DNA from: Chlamydoabsidia padenii
Lineage: Eukaryota > Mucoromycota > Mucoromycetes > Mucorales > Cunninghamellaceae
NCBI GenBank assembly: GCA_025330725.1
Contig: JAIWND010000009.1
Location: 310,001 to 374,000 of the forward strand
Length of the DNA: 64,000 nt
Direction: 5' to 3'
Shown: piece by piece, positions 34,955-47,212 of the stretch
Position numbering within the stretch: the first letter of the stretch is position 1
Layout: each line of letters opens with the position of its first letter
The notes under the pieces: model-generated
Database searches by the model: none
The model's input: the letters and a program-made list of their open reading frames with translations, nothing else
What the model was told of the DNA's origin: nothing
Position numbers and translations under genes: made by a program

Positions 34955-35422
34955 TCCCCTCTTATACTGTAGTTAGTAGTATCATTTATCACCCTTCCCC
35001 TTCTTTTTGTTGTTGTTGTATTTGAATTTATACTTTGTTAATAAAATGCACCTATTTTACATCATGGATATCCTTATAGAACCAAATCTCCATTTACAGT
35101 TACTTTTTCCGTGATAAGGTAAACTGGTCTTCAATACACCATATTTTAAAACCCGATCGTTATAATCCGTACAGGGAATGGTCGATGAATGGTGTAGTGT
35201 CGGTATAGTATATGTATGAAGAAGTCAATATAACTCCTTACCTCGGGACATATGTTTTGGATATACCCATAGTATATGAAGAAACCAATATAGACAGGTT
35301 TACAAATGAAAAAAAAAAAGAGCGACTTGCGCGTGTTTATTATAATATGGATTATCAATGGGGGGGGGGTAAATTATTACTAAATGCTATAAGACACAAT
35401 AAAGAATTATAAACTAGTCTAT
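34955..35422. other. Convergent 3' flanks of YHM2 and recyclin-1
   Basis: Contains AATAAA at 35040-35045 for YHM2. A variant of the recurrent element (TTTTAAAACCCGATC) lies at about 35143-35157. A nine-base G run is at about 35360. No gene. Confidence 0.6.
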
Positions 35423-38400
35423 CTACATAATACTACAATCCGTCATATCCTTCTGTACCACTTTTCTAATTACAGCCCAGTCACTTCGGCAGGATGCGAA
35501 TTCAAACAAGTCTTCCACCCGCATAAGGCCATGGTAGCGTTCCAAATCATGGATCACATTCTTGATGTCAGGCGCCGAGTCGATAATATACAGGTTGGCC
35601 AATGATTTGAGAGCGAGAAAGTAGGGAGTCACCGTCTTTTGTCGTAAAGAAGATACAAAGTCATAATACGCATTCATGTCACTAATAATATATATATATA
35701 AAAGGTCATGTCATATATAAAAGGTACCAATCGCATAATATTTCGTTTTTCTTTTAAGCATTACTTACCATATATATCGAATCCCCCCTGATTCATTTAC
35801 CGTCTGAGTTTTCAAATGTTTGGATAACACTCTATAAACAAAAAAGTTAGTTCAATATCCATTACATTACATTGGTACTTACTCGAAAAACCTTCGACCC
35901 ACTTCCGAAAAGAAGAGATCCATGGTTGATTTTTCAGCAGCACCGTGTAACTTGCAAGTATTTGATTTTAAGCATTGTATCACATCAAGACATGCTTTAG
36001 TGGGTTTGAGGTCAATCGTATCACCTTGAGGATTGTAATCACTTTGTGATTGTTCGCTGGTCAATATTAGTTCTACTTGTGACAAGAGTACCTACCAAGG
36101 AATAAGAATTTAGTTGACCAGATTATTCAAATCTTGTTCATGTTGGTACCTGAATTCCATGATCCATCCCTTGGGCAACACAATCATCCAGCATGCGTTC
36201 AAACACCTTTTTTTCCTTGTTGACATCGTTCATAAAGTCATGCTTGTCGATCACTTGTGTCTAGTAAAACAAAAACAGTCAAGAGATATAAGAGATATGT
36301 CAATCATATGCCGTGCCTGACTTACCATTTCTTCATCATAATAAAGTTGGACCATTTGTTGAATCACATCGGCGACATGAATCAGTTCAAAAAAGTCGGT
36401 CAGTGGTGGTAGATCATCATTGTTGCCTGTTGATTCCAATTTGGGTTTATATTGTAGGAGTTCCGAAGAGGCTCTATGTGGAGTGAGCAAATGAGACAAT
36501 GATTAGGATAGTTGCTATTGTTTGTTCTTTTCCTCACCTTTCGAATGCCGGCTTAATATGTTCGGTTCCCAGAGCTTGAAGTAATCGTATGAAGATTTGT
36601 TCATATGTTGATTGACTAGAAACAAAAGATAAAAAATAAAATAAAAAAAAAATAAAATAGACTGTTAGCCCTGTTGTTATATCCCCTCCCCCTGCCAGCA
36701 TACTTACATGTCCTGTTTGATTCGTCCAGTAAATCCAATACCAATAAACCGCTTTACACGCCTTTCCGAGTCCTTGTTTATATGGATAAGTTGTAAAGCC
36801 AATTCAAGACTCAACAAATCTTGTATCATGTCGAGTTGTGTTTGTGCATTTTCCAAAGTGTCATTCGCGTCAGCCATGCTATCAGATGATGATCCAATAG
36901 ATAAAGTTGTTGGTGTGGAAGGTGACTTGGTGGATGATACTGACGATAAAGAAGTGATAGATCCGGTTTTGGCTTTTCTGGATGTCGTCATTGATGATCG
37001 AGGTGTTGAAGGTGATGTTCCATCGTCTTGTTTACCATCCCCTGGTTGTTGTTTCACTACTTGTGATGACCGCTGGAAGGGTGATGCAATGGTGGTTGCG
37101 GCTGATGATACCAGATCTACAGGAAGTGCAATCACTTTTTTAAATGCAGAGAGATAATTCCTATTATGAAATATATATAGTTATTAGACTGGTTTATGTA
37201 TACTGACTTGACATATACTTTACCTTTTGAATGTTTCCCGAGATTGGTTTGTAAGTCGTCGTGCATCTTCTTCCTGTTGAGCACTGGGCCGATTGTTCTA
37301 TGGGAAAAAAAAAAAAAAAAAAAGTCATGAGCGTACATGTGTCTATATTTCAAGTTACCCGCACTAATTCAACCAATACTTACCCATTTGTTGATTCCAT
37401 CTTCACATACCCGATCGACATAACCATGTTCTTCAAAGAGGTAGTTTTCCATAAACGGTAGGAGAAGTTTTAATAAGAGATTGGTACCTCTTTCTTGATC
37501 CAAATGAGAAGGCAAGTCAGGATTAGTTATAGCGTCCACTAAAGAGGTCATTAAGGATAAGGCTATTGATGTTGTATGTAGGTATAACTTGATTCCTTTG
37601 TTGTGCGCGATTCCCAGCAGTTGTGTAATGTATTCAGAGATCTAACATTTATATATAAGAGGGTTTTAGTATACGCCATGTTAATTAACTACTATTTGTA
37701 TTCTTACCACATCCTCGAACACCCTGTCAGCAAAAGTGTAAAAGACGTCTATTTTGGCAGGAAATACTTGTGAGACAATGTGGGCTTGTTGATTCAGTTC
37801 ATCTGTCACAGTAGTCATAAACTTTTTGAATGGTTCCAGATCATTATCGGATGCCCTATTAATTCTAGTTAGTATCAATCAACAATACAGGGGGGGGGGA
37901 GGTTTAATTTATTTTCGACTTACTTGAAGTTATCTTCTGGATTGAATGGATTGTCATAAAATATTTGATGTTTTTGAATGAATGTTTGGATGCATATAGA
38001 TCCATCATTAAGAGCAACTAACGAGTGAGCATAAATCTACACATATAAATCAATCAGAAAACCGGTATTAGTTAGTACCACACCAAAATCAATGTTATAT
38101 ATATTCTTCTTCCTACCTTCATATTATCCAAGTTTTGAGAATCATAAGCAACTTCAAATTCATGCAGAGACGCACTTTCAAAGTATTGACATAATGCATC
38201 CACACCTTCGTTTATCTAATCCAAAATGTTCATTTTAGTAAAGTGATATGTACGCCCTTCCCCCCTTCCTTCCCCCTCCCCTTACTTACCTCTTTCCAGT
38301 CTTCCACAGCATGTACTTGTCCTAGTCCAACAAGTAGATTTAGAGTTTTGCCACATTCCATTGGTGTTGATCCGAAATCGCGCAGAATTTTCGATTCTTT

Positions 38401-38930
38401 ACTGTGTCGATGACGGAGATCCAGGTAGTAAGGTGCCAGTTGAGTGTAGACTTGTTTGAATCGTTCCCTGGCTTCACCTGTCGATTTGGCCCTTGCTCTT
38501 GAATTATAGGGATCAGTTTGTAGTCCACGTATCAGTTCATTCAAAGGCCTGTTGTTGATAAAAAGTTCCAGTTCCTTTGCAATCAGGCTTCCTTCATGCT
38601 TGACTTGCCACCAAGAGAGAAATAAAGTGAGTTCAAGTGTATTATGTTATGATTTCTTTTTTAATTACCTAAAGTACTAGTTATTGGACCAGCGTCATGT
38701 TGTAAGAGTGGTTTCAATTTATCATCCCATATTTCATCATCATATGCCAAAACCTTGAATCTTCTAGAGACCAGAGCGACATTTACTAGTGCAGAGAGGG
38801 GTAACCAATAAAAGATGCGTAAAAGGACTTTGGGTGGTAGGGTCTTCTTTAGTTTAGTAGGTTGAAGTAAGGATGACGAATTAAAAGAAGAATCCAAAGG
38901 TGAGTCTAATGGTGAGCTTGTAGAATTCAT
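35423..38930 (-). CDS. RCY1: Recyclin-1, F-box protein with Sec10-like body
   Basis: Fourteen exons: 38930-38669, 38603-38290, 38215-38117, 38036-37924, 37855-37708, 37641-37384, 37297-37224, 37160-36708, 36615-36538, 36473-36326, 36260-36150, 36091-35883, 35831-35769 and 35681-35423, giving 862 residues, close to yeast Rcy1 (840). Recyclin-1 acts with SKP1 in endocytic recycling from endosomes to the Golgi. The F-box is at residues ~31-72 (LPPKVLLRIFYWLPLSALVN, VSRRFKVLA). The helical body resembles exocyst Sec10 (EGVDALCQYFESASLHEFE, VFPAKIDVFYTFADRVFEDV, NYLFEEHGYVDR). A Ser/Thr-rich linker (residues ~470-545) precedes a conserved C-terminal part. The canonical C-terminal CaaX box of yeast Rcy1 is not seen: this protein ends DCSIM. 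That tail has a cysteine four residues from the end (C-S-I-M), so it is itself a plausible CaaX sequence. Confidence 0.93.
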
Positions 38931-39011
38931 GTCGACATGGAAAAAAAAAGGGAAAGAGGGGGAGGGAATAAGGTTTTTTTTTTGTGTGTCCTTTTTCAAA
39001 ATTGAAAATGA

Positions 39012-39025
39012 CGGGGATTGAAAAT
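39012..39025 (+). promoter_or_regulatory. Recurrent-element variant in recyclin-1 / cyclin divergent promoter
   Basis: CGGGGATTGAAAAT lies almost midway between start codons at 38930 and 39112 (82 and 87 bases away). It is one base shorter in the T run than the consensus. Confidence 0.4.
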
Positions 39026-39111
39026 ATAGAGTAAGAAATAAAGTGCCCAGGACTCTTGTCAGAAGCTCCTTTCTCTTTATCATTCTATTTATCTCCCTAG
39101 TTCTTTATATA

Positions 39112-39901
39112 ATGGACCACCATACTGTACACAAGTTTGACTTGGGTAAACATGCTCCTTCATCTACTATCAAAATGCTCGCTTGTTTATTGGAACGAAT
39201 TACAAAGACGAACGACAAATTGCTTGGCAACATTAAAAAACCGATGAAACGAACAGCCTATTTATCCTTCCATGCTCAGTCCTTGCCAACCATTGGAATT
39301 GAAGCGTATCTAACCCGTATATTGAAATATTGTCCTTGTGCCAACGAATGCTTCCTCTCGATATTGGTTTACTTTGATCGGATGACTAGTACTGGTTTAC
39401 GCATAGACTCTTTCAACATTCACCGGTTGATGATAACTGGTATTATGATCTCAAGTAAATACTTCTCCGATGTGTTTTATACCAATACAAGATATGCAAA
39501 GGTAAATATAATATGTTACATAACAACAAAAATTAACTCGTTGCCCATTTGAATAGGTCGGGGGGATTCCGGTGACAGAATTAAATGCCTTGGAGCTGAC
39601 GTTTCTCAAACTCAATAATTACAGCCTCAATATATCGGTGGAAGAATTGGAACAGTATGGTGACCAACTATTGGATCATTGGATTAGGGAAAAGAAAAAA
39701 TCTTTACGACATAGCAACAGTCAACTGGAATCAACAATACCCGTAACTTCTATCAACACATTATCAAGACCAAAATCTAGATGTAGTCAAGATATCTCAG
39801 GCTTGCGTTACGATGATACTCATTCTCCTGATAGACACTCTTGGCACCCTGGATTACACAATACTACTCCCCGCCCTCCAGTTATAGAAAACTTCCATTA
39901 A
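39112..39901 (+). CDS. PHO80-like cyclin
   Basis: Exons 39112-39501 and 39557-39901 give 244 residues. Cyclins of this group partner the CDK Pho85 in phosphate signalling, polarity or glycogen control. The cyclin box is clear: IEAYLTRILKYCPCANECFL, SILVYFDRM, FNIHRLMITGIMISSKYFSD, YAKVGGIPVTELNALELTFLKLNNYSL. The intron lies at the invariant NTRYAK-VGGI junction typical of this family. The C-terminal ~80 residues are Ser/Pro-rich and probably a phosphorylated tail. AATAAA lies at 39962-39967. Which Pho85 cyclin it matches best (PHO80, PCL6 or PCL7) is unresolved. Confidence 0.9.
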
Positions 39902-40038
39902 TCTACTCTATTAGTATTAGAAATTACCCCCCTTCCTCTTTACCTCCCAAATTTTATTTTGAATAAAAATGTCTTTTTTACTTTACAAAACATTGTGGGC
40001 ATGACTATCCTCTTCTCCTTGATGCGGGTAGAACACAT

Positions 40039-40052
40039 GGCGGGATTTGAAA
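40039..40052 (+). promoter_or_regulatory. Recurrent element, full consensus copy
   Basis: GGCGGGATTTGAAA, identical over 14 bases to 41864-41877. No gene start within 2 kb downstream on the plus strand. Confidence 0.4.
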
Positions 40053-41863
40053 ATGATCTTTTGGTTATACTGTACGCATAATGATCCGATGCCGGTTCAT
40101 ACTATCCATCTGCATCAACTCATACTATTTACATTTTACTAAAATTTCATCATAATACTTGGAGTATGCAATTCAAGTCTAGTGAAAGTTGGTACGTATC
40201 TTGAAGAGAGGGCCCAACAAAGAAGTAGTTTCCCCTCTTTCATGCAGAATCATCTTGATAGGACACTTAGTCTAACTCCGATATCTATGCATGCATGAAC
40301 CTGGGATAATTGTCGTCTTGTGGTTACTAATCCTCAAACAAGATCCTTTTTTTTTTGTCCACTACAGTAGGAAATAAGAATAGGGCAAAATAGAATCAAC
40401 ATTTTTGTCATAAAGAAAACTGATGATTTAACTTGCAAGAATCTTCCTCCGAGCCTGGCGTCAGATCAATCCATTTACAATTTCAACGTCCGTCTTTCAA
40501 ATACCGCACATGTGCGAACGCTCACATTTCCGATTTATTTCTTGCTCCCTTTGTTTTTTATCAACCACAAGATTATAATGGCTAGACTATTGTTTCTCGA
40601 TTCATTCTCACACCAATTACCATCAGTGGAAAAATGTACCCAGGTGAATCTTTGGCATGGCTCACTGTTAACATAAGGTAATTGAAATTCCCACTGGTCC
40701 CTTTAGCAAGTGACCTGGTCATTTCGCCATGTAGGTACATTCGTCTCCAACATGTCGCCCTAAATTATCTCAACTTCATCAGACAGAGTCTTTTCACTTT
40801 TTACACAAGAATACAGGTAAGAAAAACAAAGAAAAGAAAACATATGCTACTCTGACGAATGCTCTTCTTTACTATTATTTGGCAATAGGAAACTTCTAGT
40901 CAGTGGTAGTATCAGCAAAAATTATGGTGATCAAGATAAACTTTATGCTCAATGATGTGACCCTACTACTTTGGATGATATCAATATGTAGAACATTGCA
41001 TCTAGAACTAGGATACAGCTAGTCGACATGCTGCGACAATATACAATGACCACAGGACGACATTTTGTATGAAATCACTCTATTTTTGGGATTGAACTGG
41101 TCTTCAGCAATAAAAATGGTCTTTTCTCTTTGGTACAAGGGTATTAACGATCATAATCTACTAATCTTCTTAGTATCTATAGTGCAACCTTATAGAAAGA
41201 TAACCGGACTGGAGCGGATCATTAATCACTAGGAAGGACGAAAAAAAATTGATACTAATGCACTGAACACCTTGACTTTATGATATAATCACTAACAAGG
41301 ATGGGTCAAGGTGATCTAATAGGAACATGATTGTATTACTACACCAAATCACTCGATCTTTAATATCGGATCAACACCAACATGGTCATTGTTTATTAGT
41401 GGATTAGAGATATACCATATAACTAGAATAGGGTATATAATTAGTTGTAATAAAGATTATACTGTTTATGCCAGCATCACATCTTTGTCTTTGGGGTTAG
41501 GGCGGGGTTATGAACTCTGACGGGTTACTCTTTTTTTTTTTTAATACAATCAAGGTGCACCTTCTTTTATTTTTATTTTTATAGAATTCCTCTTCAAACG
41601 TCTTCTACTTTTCATGAAAGACATCGCGTATCTGTCGCAAAGATGATGTTAACCTCTTGGTTCCTCCCGAAAGCGGCTAAACTTTGATGATCAGGGCTAG
41701 AGTGCAAAGATTCAAGATGTAAATGGGAATGATAATGACTGATATAATATAAATGATATCGCCAATCGCTAGTTTTACTTTTGAGAAAGCATGTATGGTA
41801 TTGTATGTGGACGTGTAACGGGCCTGAGCGCCCTGTATGCCACATGGGCCGAGTACTTTTGGC

Positions 41864-41877
41864 GGCGGGATTTGAAA
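41864..41877 (+). promoter_or_regulatory. Recurrent element, full consensus copy
   Basis: GGCGGGATTTGAAA, identical to 40039-40052. About 750 bases upstream of the arrestin start. Confidence 0.4.
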
Positions 41878-42625
41878 TAGTGCGTGTAACCTTTGGCGTG
41901 CTTATCTTGAACAATGCTAAAAGTTTTTTCCCGTCGATTTAGCCATCGGAAGGGGACCTTATACAAAATAAGCATACTATATATATATATATATATGCAT
42001 GGGGTGGTTATTGCATGATACTTTTATAAAAAAACATCATCATCCGTACCTCTTCTTTATCAGTAGTGTAATCATCAACCAGGATTTACCATATATACCA
42101 TGAATAAGCAGGGGGATAATAGTTAGTCCCTCTAGACAAAGTGATTTCAGAGGTAATATAAGATGGGATAAAGTCGATCTTTTTGATAGGTTCTGTCACA
42201 ACAAAGATGATCCTATGATAATGATACGAAAATGAAGGAAACATACAGTGGTCATGTTATAGTTTTAATTTCGTGTATTGATAGGGACATCTTCTAATGA
42301 GTTGTGGCTATTTATGGGAAATACCTTTTTCTTTATTTTTATCATTTAGCACGGTATCAATCAATCTAACGATCGTTGGAATTGAATTCTTTTTCTTTTT
42401 AAACCGACGGGAATCTAAACGTGGCAAGTCAGAGGCACCAATCCGATGTTGTCTCACTTTGCATTGTGTGATTTTTTGAATTTGAAATGCCGATATTCAC
42501 GGATTTAAAAGTGTGGGCAGATGGCAACTTTTTTTTTTTTTTTTTTTCGCTCTCTCTCTCTCTCCTTTTATTTAGTTTACTCTCATTCGCCAATTCACAT
42601 TGGCTCAAATCTACTTTGACACATT

Positions 42626-44069
42626 ATGTTTACCATTAACTTGGAAAGTGACTCTATCTACTTACAAGGATCGCCAGAAGAATCTGCTGGAACAGAAGTA
42701 CGAGGATGCGTGGAATTATGCTTCAAGGAAACAACTCGTGTCAAGTCAATCAATCTCCAATTCACTGGTCTGTTAAGAATGAACTGGCAAGAAGGTAATG
42801 TCATTTTGAAAAAGTCGTCTTGAAACTAATATTCTTTTATCTTGTTTTGTTTCCCTAGATTTTGCCAAAGCCACCTTCCCTTCACCTCAACGGCGACAGC
42901 AATGTAAACTGAAAAAGGCGATCTATCAACGAGACTGGTCCTTTTTACCTATTCAAAACTGGCCTCATACTATGAAATCAAACACAGTGTATCGATTCCC
43001 GTTCAACCTGGCACTACCTGGTAATATGGCAGCATCCATTACCAGTCCGGCCGGTGGCTCCCTTACTTATGAATTTAAGGCATCTGTCGTCCGTCCCTTT
43101 GCTACTAAAAATCTGGTGATACATCGTCCTCTTCAAGTGATCCGACAATATCTACCTGTGGATGGGTTTTATGGATTCAACGAAAACAGTAACAACAACA
43201 GCAACATGGATATAGACAGTAATTATAACAACAGGATGATGATAATCAACAAGACATATGGCGACAAGGTGGATTACCGGATTCAACTCGACAAGACTGT
43301 TTATCAACGTGGCCAATTTATCCATATTCATTTTACCTTTAAACCATTGATTCAAGGACTCTGCATGGATCATATCAGCTGTTTTTTGAAGGAATATACC
43401 ACACTAGCATGTCCTGACGACAACAACAACGATGATCCCACACTACATCAAATCAGTCAACAAAGTCGAATTGTATCATTGACTCGCGACGATCAGTTTC
43501 CTTGTTATGGTACTGAATGGCGACAAACAGAAACACTAGTGATTCCTCGATCTGCACGTGCTGTCCACCACGACTCGACTCACCCTTTAATCCACATTGA
43601 ACACAAGCTTCGGCTCACTATTTGCTTTGTCCAGGATAATGGCCATCTATCCGAACTACGTGTGACAATGCCTATCAAACTAGTGGAAACAACACCTTCA
43701 ACACCAACAGCAGCAGCAATAGCATCAACCACTATGGATGGGTTAACAATGGATGACGGTTTACCAAGGTATGAAGATGCGTGTCTTGTTGCTCCTTATG
43801 ATCCTCAACTTCGATTCTGGTCTTCTTCCTCGCCAATGGTGTCTCCATCACCTTCTTTACCATCTCTTCTCTCTTCCAATGATCTTCCTTCACCGTCTTA
43901 CGAGGAAAACGACAGCATCAATGTTTATCAATACACGCCACCACTAGGCAATTTGATGGGATCACCAGCTGGTCCTTTGCCTTGTGATTACTTTTCTTAT
44001 CAACCATCTGGCGTACCTGCATATCTACAACGTGTACCTTCTTACAATACTGCTATCCGAACACCTTAA
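42626..44069 (+). CDS. Alpha-arrestin (arrestin-related trafficking adaptor)
   Basis: Exons 42626-42794 and 42859-44069 give 459 residues. Alpha-arrestins recruit Rsp5-type ubiquitin ligases to plasma-membrane transporters for endocytosis. The arrestin N-domain starts FTINLESDSIYLQG, EVRGCVELCFKETTRVKSINLQFTG, then YRFPFNLALPGNMAASI and GSLTYEFKASVVRP. The C-domain has QLDKTVYQRGQFIHIHFTFKP and VTMPIKLVE. The tail contains LPRYEDA and PSPSYEEN. Typical arrestins carry PPxY; here the best WW-binding candidate is LPRY, so ligase recruitment may be through an LPxY variant. AATAAA is at 44233-44238. Converges with the R3H gene. Confidence 0.88.
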
Positions 44070-44409
44070 GGCCGTAGATTTGATTAAATATTAGATGTAA
44101 TTATTCTTAACACCTTTTTATACATATATAAATATAGATATCATCCTATCATTTTATGCAATCATATTCCCCTTGACCCATTCCTCCATTTATTTTATGT
44201 ATAAACCACATCCTGTATCTTGCATTCATTTGAATAAACAAAAAACTGTTTTTACTTGATCCATTACATAAACATAACTATGTAACATAAACTACATAAC
44301 TAGGGGGGGGTGATATAGTTAATGTGATTGTAGTAAAGCAAAAGTTTATTATAAATAAAGCAATCTAATCTAATACAAAATATAATAGGAATTGTTATAT
44401 TGTCAAGTG
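44070..44409. other. Convergent 3' flanks
   Basis: Between arrestin and R3H genes. Contains AATAAA at 44233-44238 and an eight-base G run at about 44304. No gene. Confidence 0.6.
44233..44238 (+). terminator. Polyadenylation signal AATAAA
   Basis: Hexamer 164 bases after the arrestin stop codon. Confidence 0.45.
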
Positions 44410-45218
44410 TTAAGATAGTCCAGAATACAAATAATCAAAAAAAGATCTACCGCGAGTAGAATGTTGTTTAACGTTGTCCAAGTAAGGTGGATGAGTCACA
44501 TACAATAGACTTTTCCCATGATGTTGTTTGCCTATCAAAAAATGAAACAATCGGTGAGTATGAATGTTATCAATACCAAAAGAGAGTGGAAAGAGTTACT
44601 TACTATAAGATTCCATTTGATAATACCGACACATGGTATGGATCACAAACCGAGCAAAAGGATTATCAATATCAAGGACCATGAGCGAGCCATCATCATC
44701 ATCATCACATTCCAATATAAAGTCCACGAGGAGCTGTTCATAGTGCCTGACCATACCTTGTGGGACATGTTGTTTCTTGAGACCTTGGTGGATACGATGA
44801 CTGATCAATGAAGTAGAATGATGTGGTTGTTCCAAACGAGGCAAATCTTGTTCATCAAATTCGGAGAGCCACACCATAATATCCGGATGTGACCAAAATG
44901 GTTTATTTGTCTGTTGATAACCTGGTGGTACTAGATCCTCTTCATATAAGATAGCACATGGATGGAAGGTAAATCGTCCTATCATATATCAAAACATTAA
45001 TATATATGTATGGTTGGATGCAGGGGAGGATAATTCATCTTTATAGTATTACCATTATCATAACGTTGTCGTCTTCGGCTACCTTCTTTTCCAACTAATA
45101 ATTGGTTCCTTCTGTTGAGTGAATCACGTTGGAAATAAAACTTTTTCTTTTTCGTCGTCGTCGTCGCCTGGACACCGTTCGGTAATATTATATCAACTGG
45201 CTCTACTTGACAATCCAT
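44410..45218 (-). CDS. R3H-domain protein with R3H-associated N-terminal region (R3HDM4-like)
   Basis: Exons 45218-45053, 44978-44604 and 44531-44410 give 220 residues. The N-terminal half (SLNRRNQLLVGKEGSRRRQRYDNG, then FTFHPCAILYEEDLVPP) matches the R3H-associated domain, known from the uncharacterised R3HDM4 group. The R3H core is at residues ~160-185, with the defining R-x3-H as RFVIH (165-169) in NPFARFVIHTMCRYYQMES. R3H domains bind single-stranded nucleic acid. The cellular role of this family is unknown. A candidate promoter element lies 287 bases upstream at 45505. Confidence 0.8.
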
Positions 45219-45504
45219 AGGTAAAGAAGTGGCAAGCAAAAGTGTTTGAAGTTAAAAAAAGAAAGAGAGAGATAAGAGTTGTGAGTGAGTTTGCTTTATA
45301 AAGGGGTTTGCCGCAGTTTTTTTTTTTTTTTTTTTTTTTTTTTGGTTTACCTGGGGGCACTAAAAAATACCAGCAATGACAAGGAGAAGGAAGTGTGGTA
45401 TTCTTTTATCTACTTTCAAACATAGTAAGATAGTAGTATCCCCACCCCCATAACATGAAACACCGGACGAAGAGTTAAACAGAAAGAAAAAGGGAAAATA
45501 AGCG

Positions 45505-45518
45505 ATTCGAATCCCGAT
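45505..45518 (-). promoter_or_regulatory. Recurrent-element copy upstream of R3H gene
   Basis: ATTCGAATCCCGAT, the reverse of ATCGGGATTCGAAT, lies 287 bases upstream of the R3H start codon. Differs from consensus by one base in the TTTGAA half. Confidence 0.35.
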
Positions 45519-45718
45519 AGACTTGCCCTGGCGCTTTAAATCATCGAAGGTGAAAGGGAAAAAAAAAAGCTTTTCTTCCTCTTCCTTCCTCCTTCCTTAT
45601 TTTTTTTTAAAAAAAAATTATCCAATCTGCCATTACTTTGTTGAATAGACGCACGACCGGTACTGTGGAATCTTTCCATCAAGTCATCTCAACACGCGAA
45701 GAACCCACCAAGTTTACC

Positions 45719-46905
45719 ATGCCTCGTCGGGATTTCGATGCCTTCCGTAAGAGGAGAAGAACAAAGATGCAACTTCTCCTTATACGACGAAACTAGTGGA
45801 CCTACTCGCAAGGCTGATGTTTTATTCCTTCAGAGGTTTGGCAATCACGATGGAACACTTTACCATGGTGCAATTATTGAAGCAACAATCAAGAAACGAA
45901 ATTATGCACTACGTTAAAGAGAAGTAAGTGTCCGTATAATATATATTCATCTAACTACTATCGTATACTTTTTTATGGACTTATTGTTGTCACCGATTCG
46001 GAGCGCCCAAACCGTCCACCAACTCCTCTCGTACTCACGATCCGATTTCCTGTGGATGTGAAGCGTACTTGAAGATGTTGGTCTGCGAAGAAGACCCCAT
46101 GCTAGCTACTATCGAATATCATTGGGGACACACTGGACAGATCCTGAAGATACGATTACAACGACAAAATTTGGAAGCAGCAAATCAGGTATTGGATTAT
46201 TATTATTATTATTAAAACAACAAACTAACGCGTTTTCTTGGTCATTGATTTATTACTTCGCTATAGTCAATTGTAGGTATCGAAATACAATTCTTGTAAT
46301 GTATGCAAATGGATACTTATCATTCTATTTACATATTGTAGACCCCTAGTAAAAGAACGTCAGATAGAATCAAGAGGCAACTAGCAAAAAAGCAGAAGAG
46401 GGCTACACTACAAAAGGTAACTCATGCGTTTATTTTGCTGCTTGGATTTTCATCATTACTTATTACCTTTTTTTTTATTTTTTATTTTTATTAGGCATGC
46501 GACAATATCAAGGTTTTCTAGTGTCTCTGGAACTAACCAAAAGGAACTCTATACGGATAGGATGAAATCAGTATTAGTAAACAAGGCTCATCTTCATCAT
46601 TCTCCATCATGCGTCTTCAACATATATCTGAATTTGTGTAACCACGCTCTTTCCAACAAATAGAAAATGGTGAAATGGAACGTTTAATGCAAAATATGGT
46701 CAATCTTTGGGTAAGTACTTCTGTATAGGCCAATGGGAACGAAACATATATCTAACAAATTATATCTTATTTATTTGCTAGAGGACAATTCGGCTAATAT
46801 CAACAATGACAGCACCTCTAAACAAGACGAAGGCGATTCGGTTAATGACTAGATTTAATCGTAACATGTACCGATCATATGGATGGAGCGAAGCTGGCAA
46901 GTAGT
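45719..46905 (+). pseudogene. Decayed FAR1-like zinc-finger / transposase-related gene
   Basis: Positions ~46000-46189 read openly as a zinc-binding block: CHRFGAPKP, ISCGCEAYL, then TIEYHWGHTGQIL. This C-x-H...CGC...H-x-GH layout resembles the FAR1 DNA-binding domain of MULE-type transposases and their domesticated relatives, common in Mucoromycota. An upstream block, about 45789-45920 (RKADVLFLQRFGNHDGTLYH), would precede it, but a stop and frame change near 45920 and the absence of an acceptor before CHRFG break the gene. A further open stretch at 46349-46416 and one at 46780-46905 may be later exons. I read this as a degenerate copy. Confidence 0.4.
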
Positions 46906-47197
46906 GTAAAGTCAAGGTTGAAACCAAAGGTCCAAATCTCAGCCTTTTGGGCGCCATGTCGTAGTTTGTAGTTTGTCTTTTTTTTTTTTTTTTATGAAAT
47001 AAAATAATGAATTTTATGCACATTTGTCTAGATTATTTGTCATAATGTTTCTTTATTTATTTATAATAGGTCCTATATTAGCCAAAACCAAAATGGTGTC
47101 AACAGCTAACTTGAAGTTGGTTGACCTATTTTCACTGACCTTGACCCACTTTCACTGCCCTGACCCACATTTGCGGAGTCGATCATACTTGCACTTT

Positions 47198-47212
47198 GGC
47201 GGGATTTTAAAT
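47198..47212 (+). promoter_or_regulatory. Recurrent element (E2F-like TTTGGCGGGA) in uL11 promoter
   Basis: TTTGGCGGGATTTTAAAT around 47195-47212. The left half resembles an E2F site; the whole matches the window's recurrent element. It lies ~190 bases before the ATG, upstream of a probable 5'-leader intron. Confidence 0.45.

Larger units (their letters stand above)
39902..42625. other. Gene-poor 2.7 kb stretch
   Basis: No coding region supported. Two excellent copies of the recurrent element lie at 40039-40052 (GGCGGGATTTGAAA) and 41864-41877 (the same 14 bases), and a variant at 41501-41513. These are not next to any gene start I recognise, which suggests either unannotated transcripts or a non-promoter role. 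A (TA)n run lies at 41982-41996, and a T run plus (CT)n at 42531-42565 leads into the arrestin gene. Confidence 0.5.

Noticed and set aside
41612..41975. Overlapping minus-strand frames near 41.8 kb
   Set aside because: Low-complexity His/Ser translations with no splice support; contains the recurrent element.
45500..45520. tRNA T-loop TTCGAATCC
   Set aside because: No cloverleaf can be drawn; matches the recurrent element.
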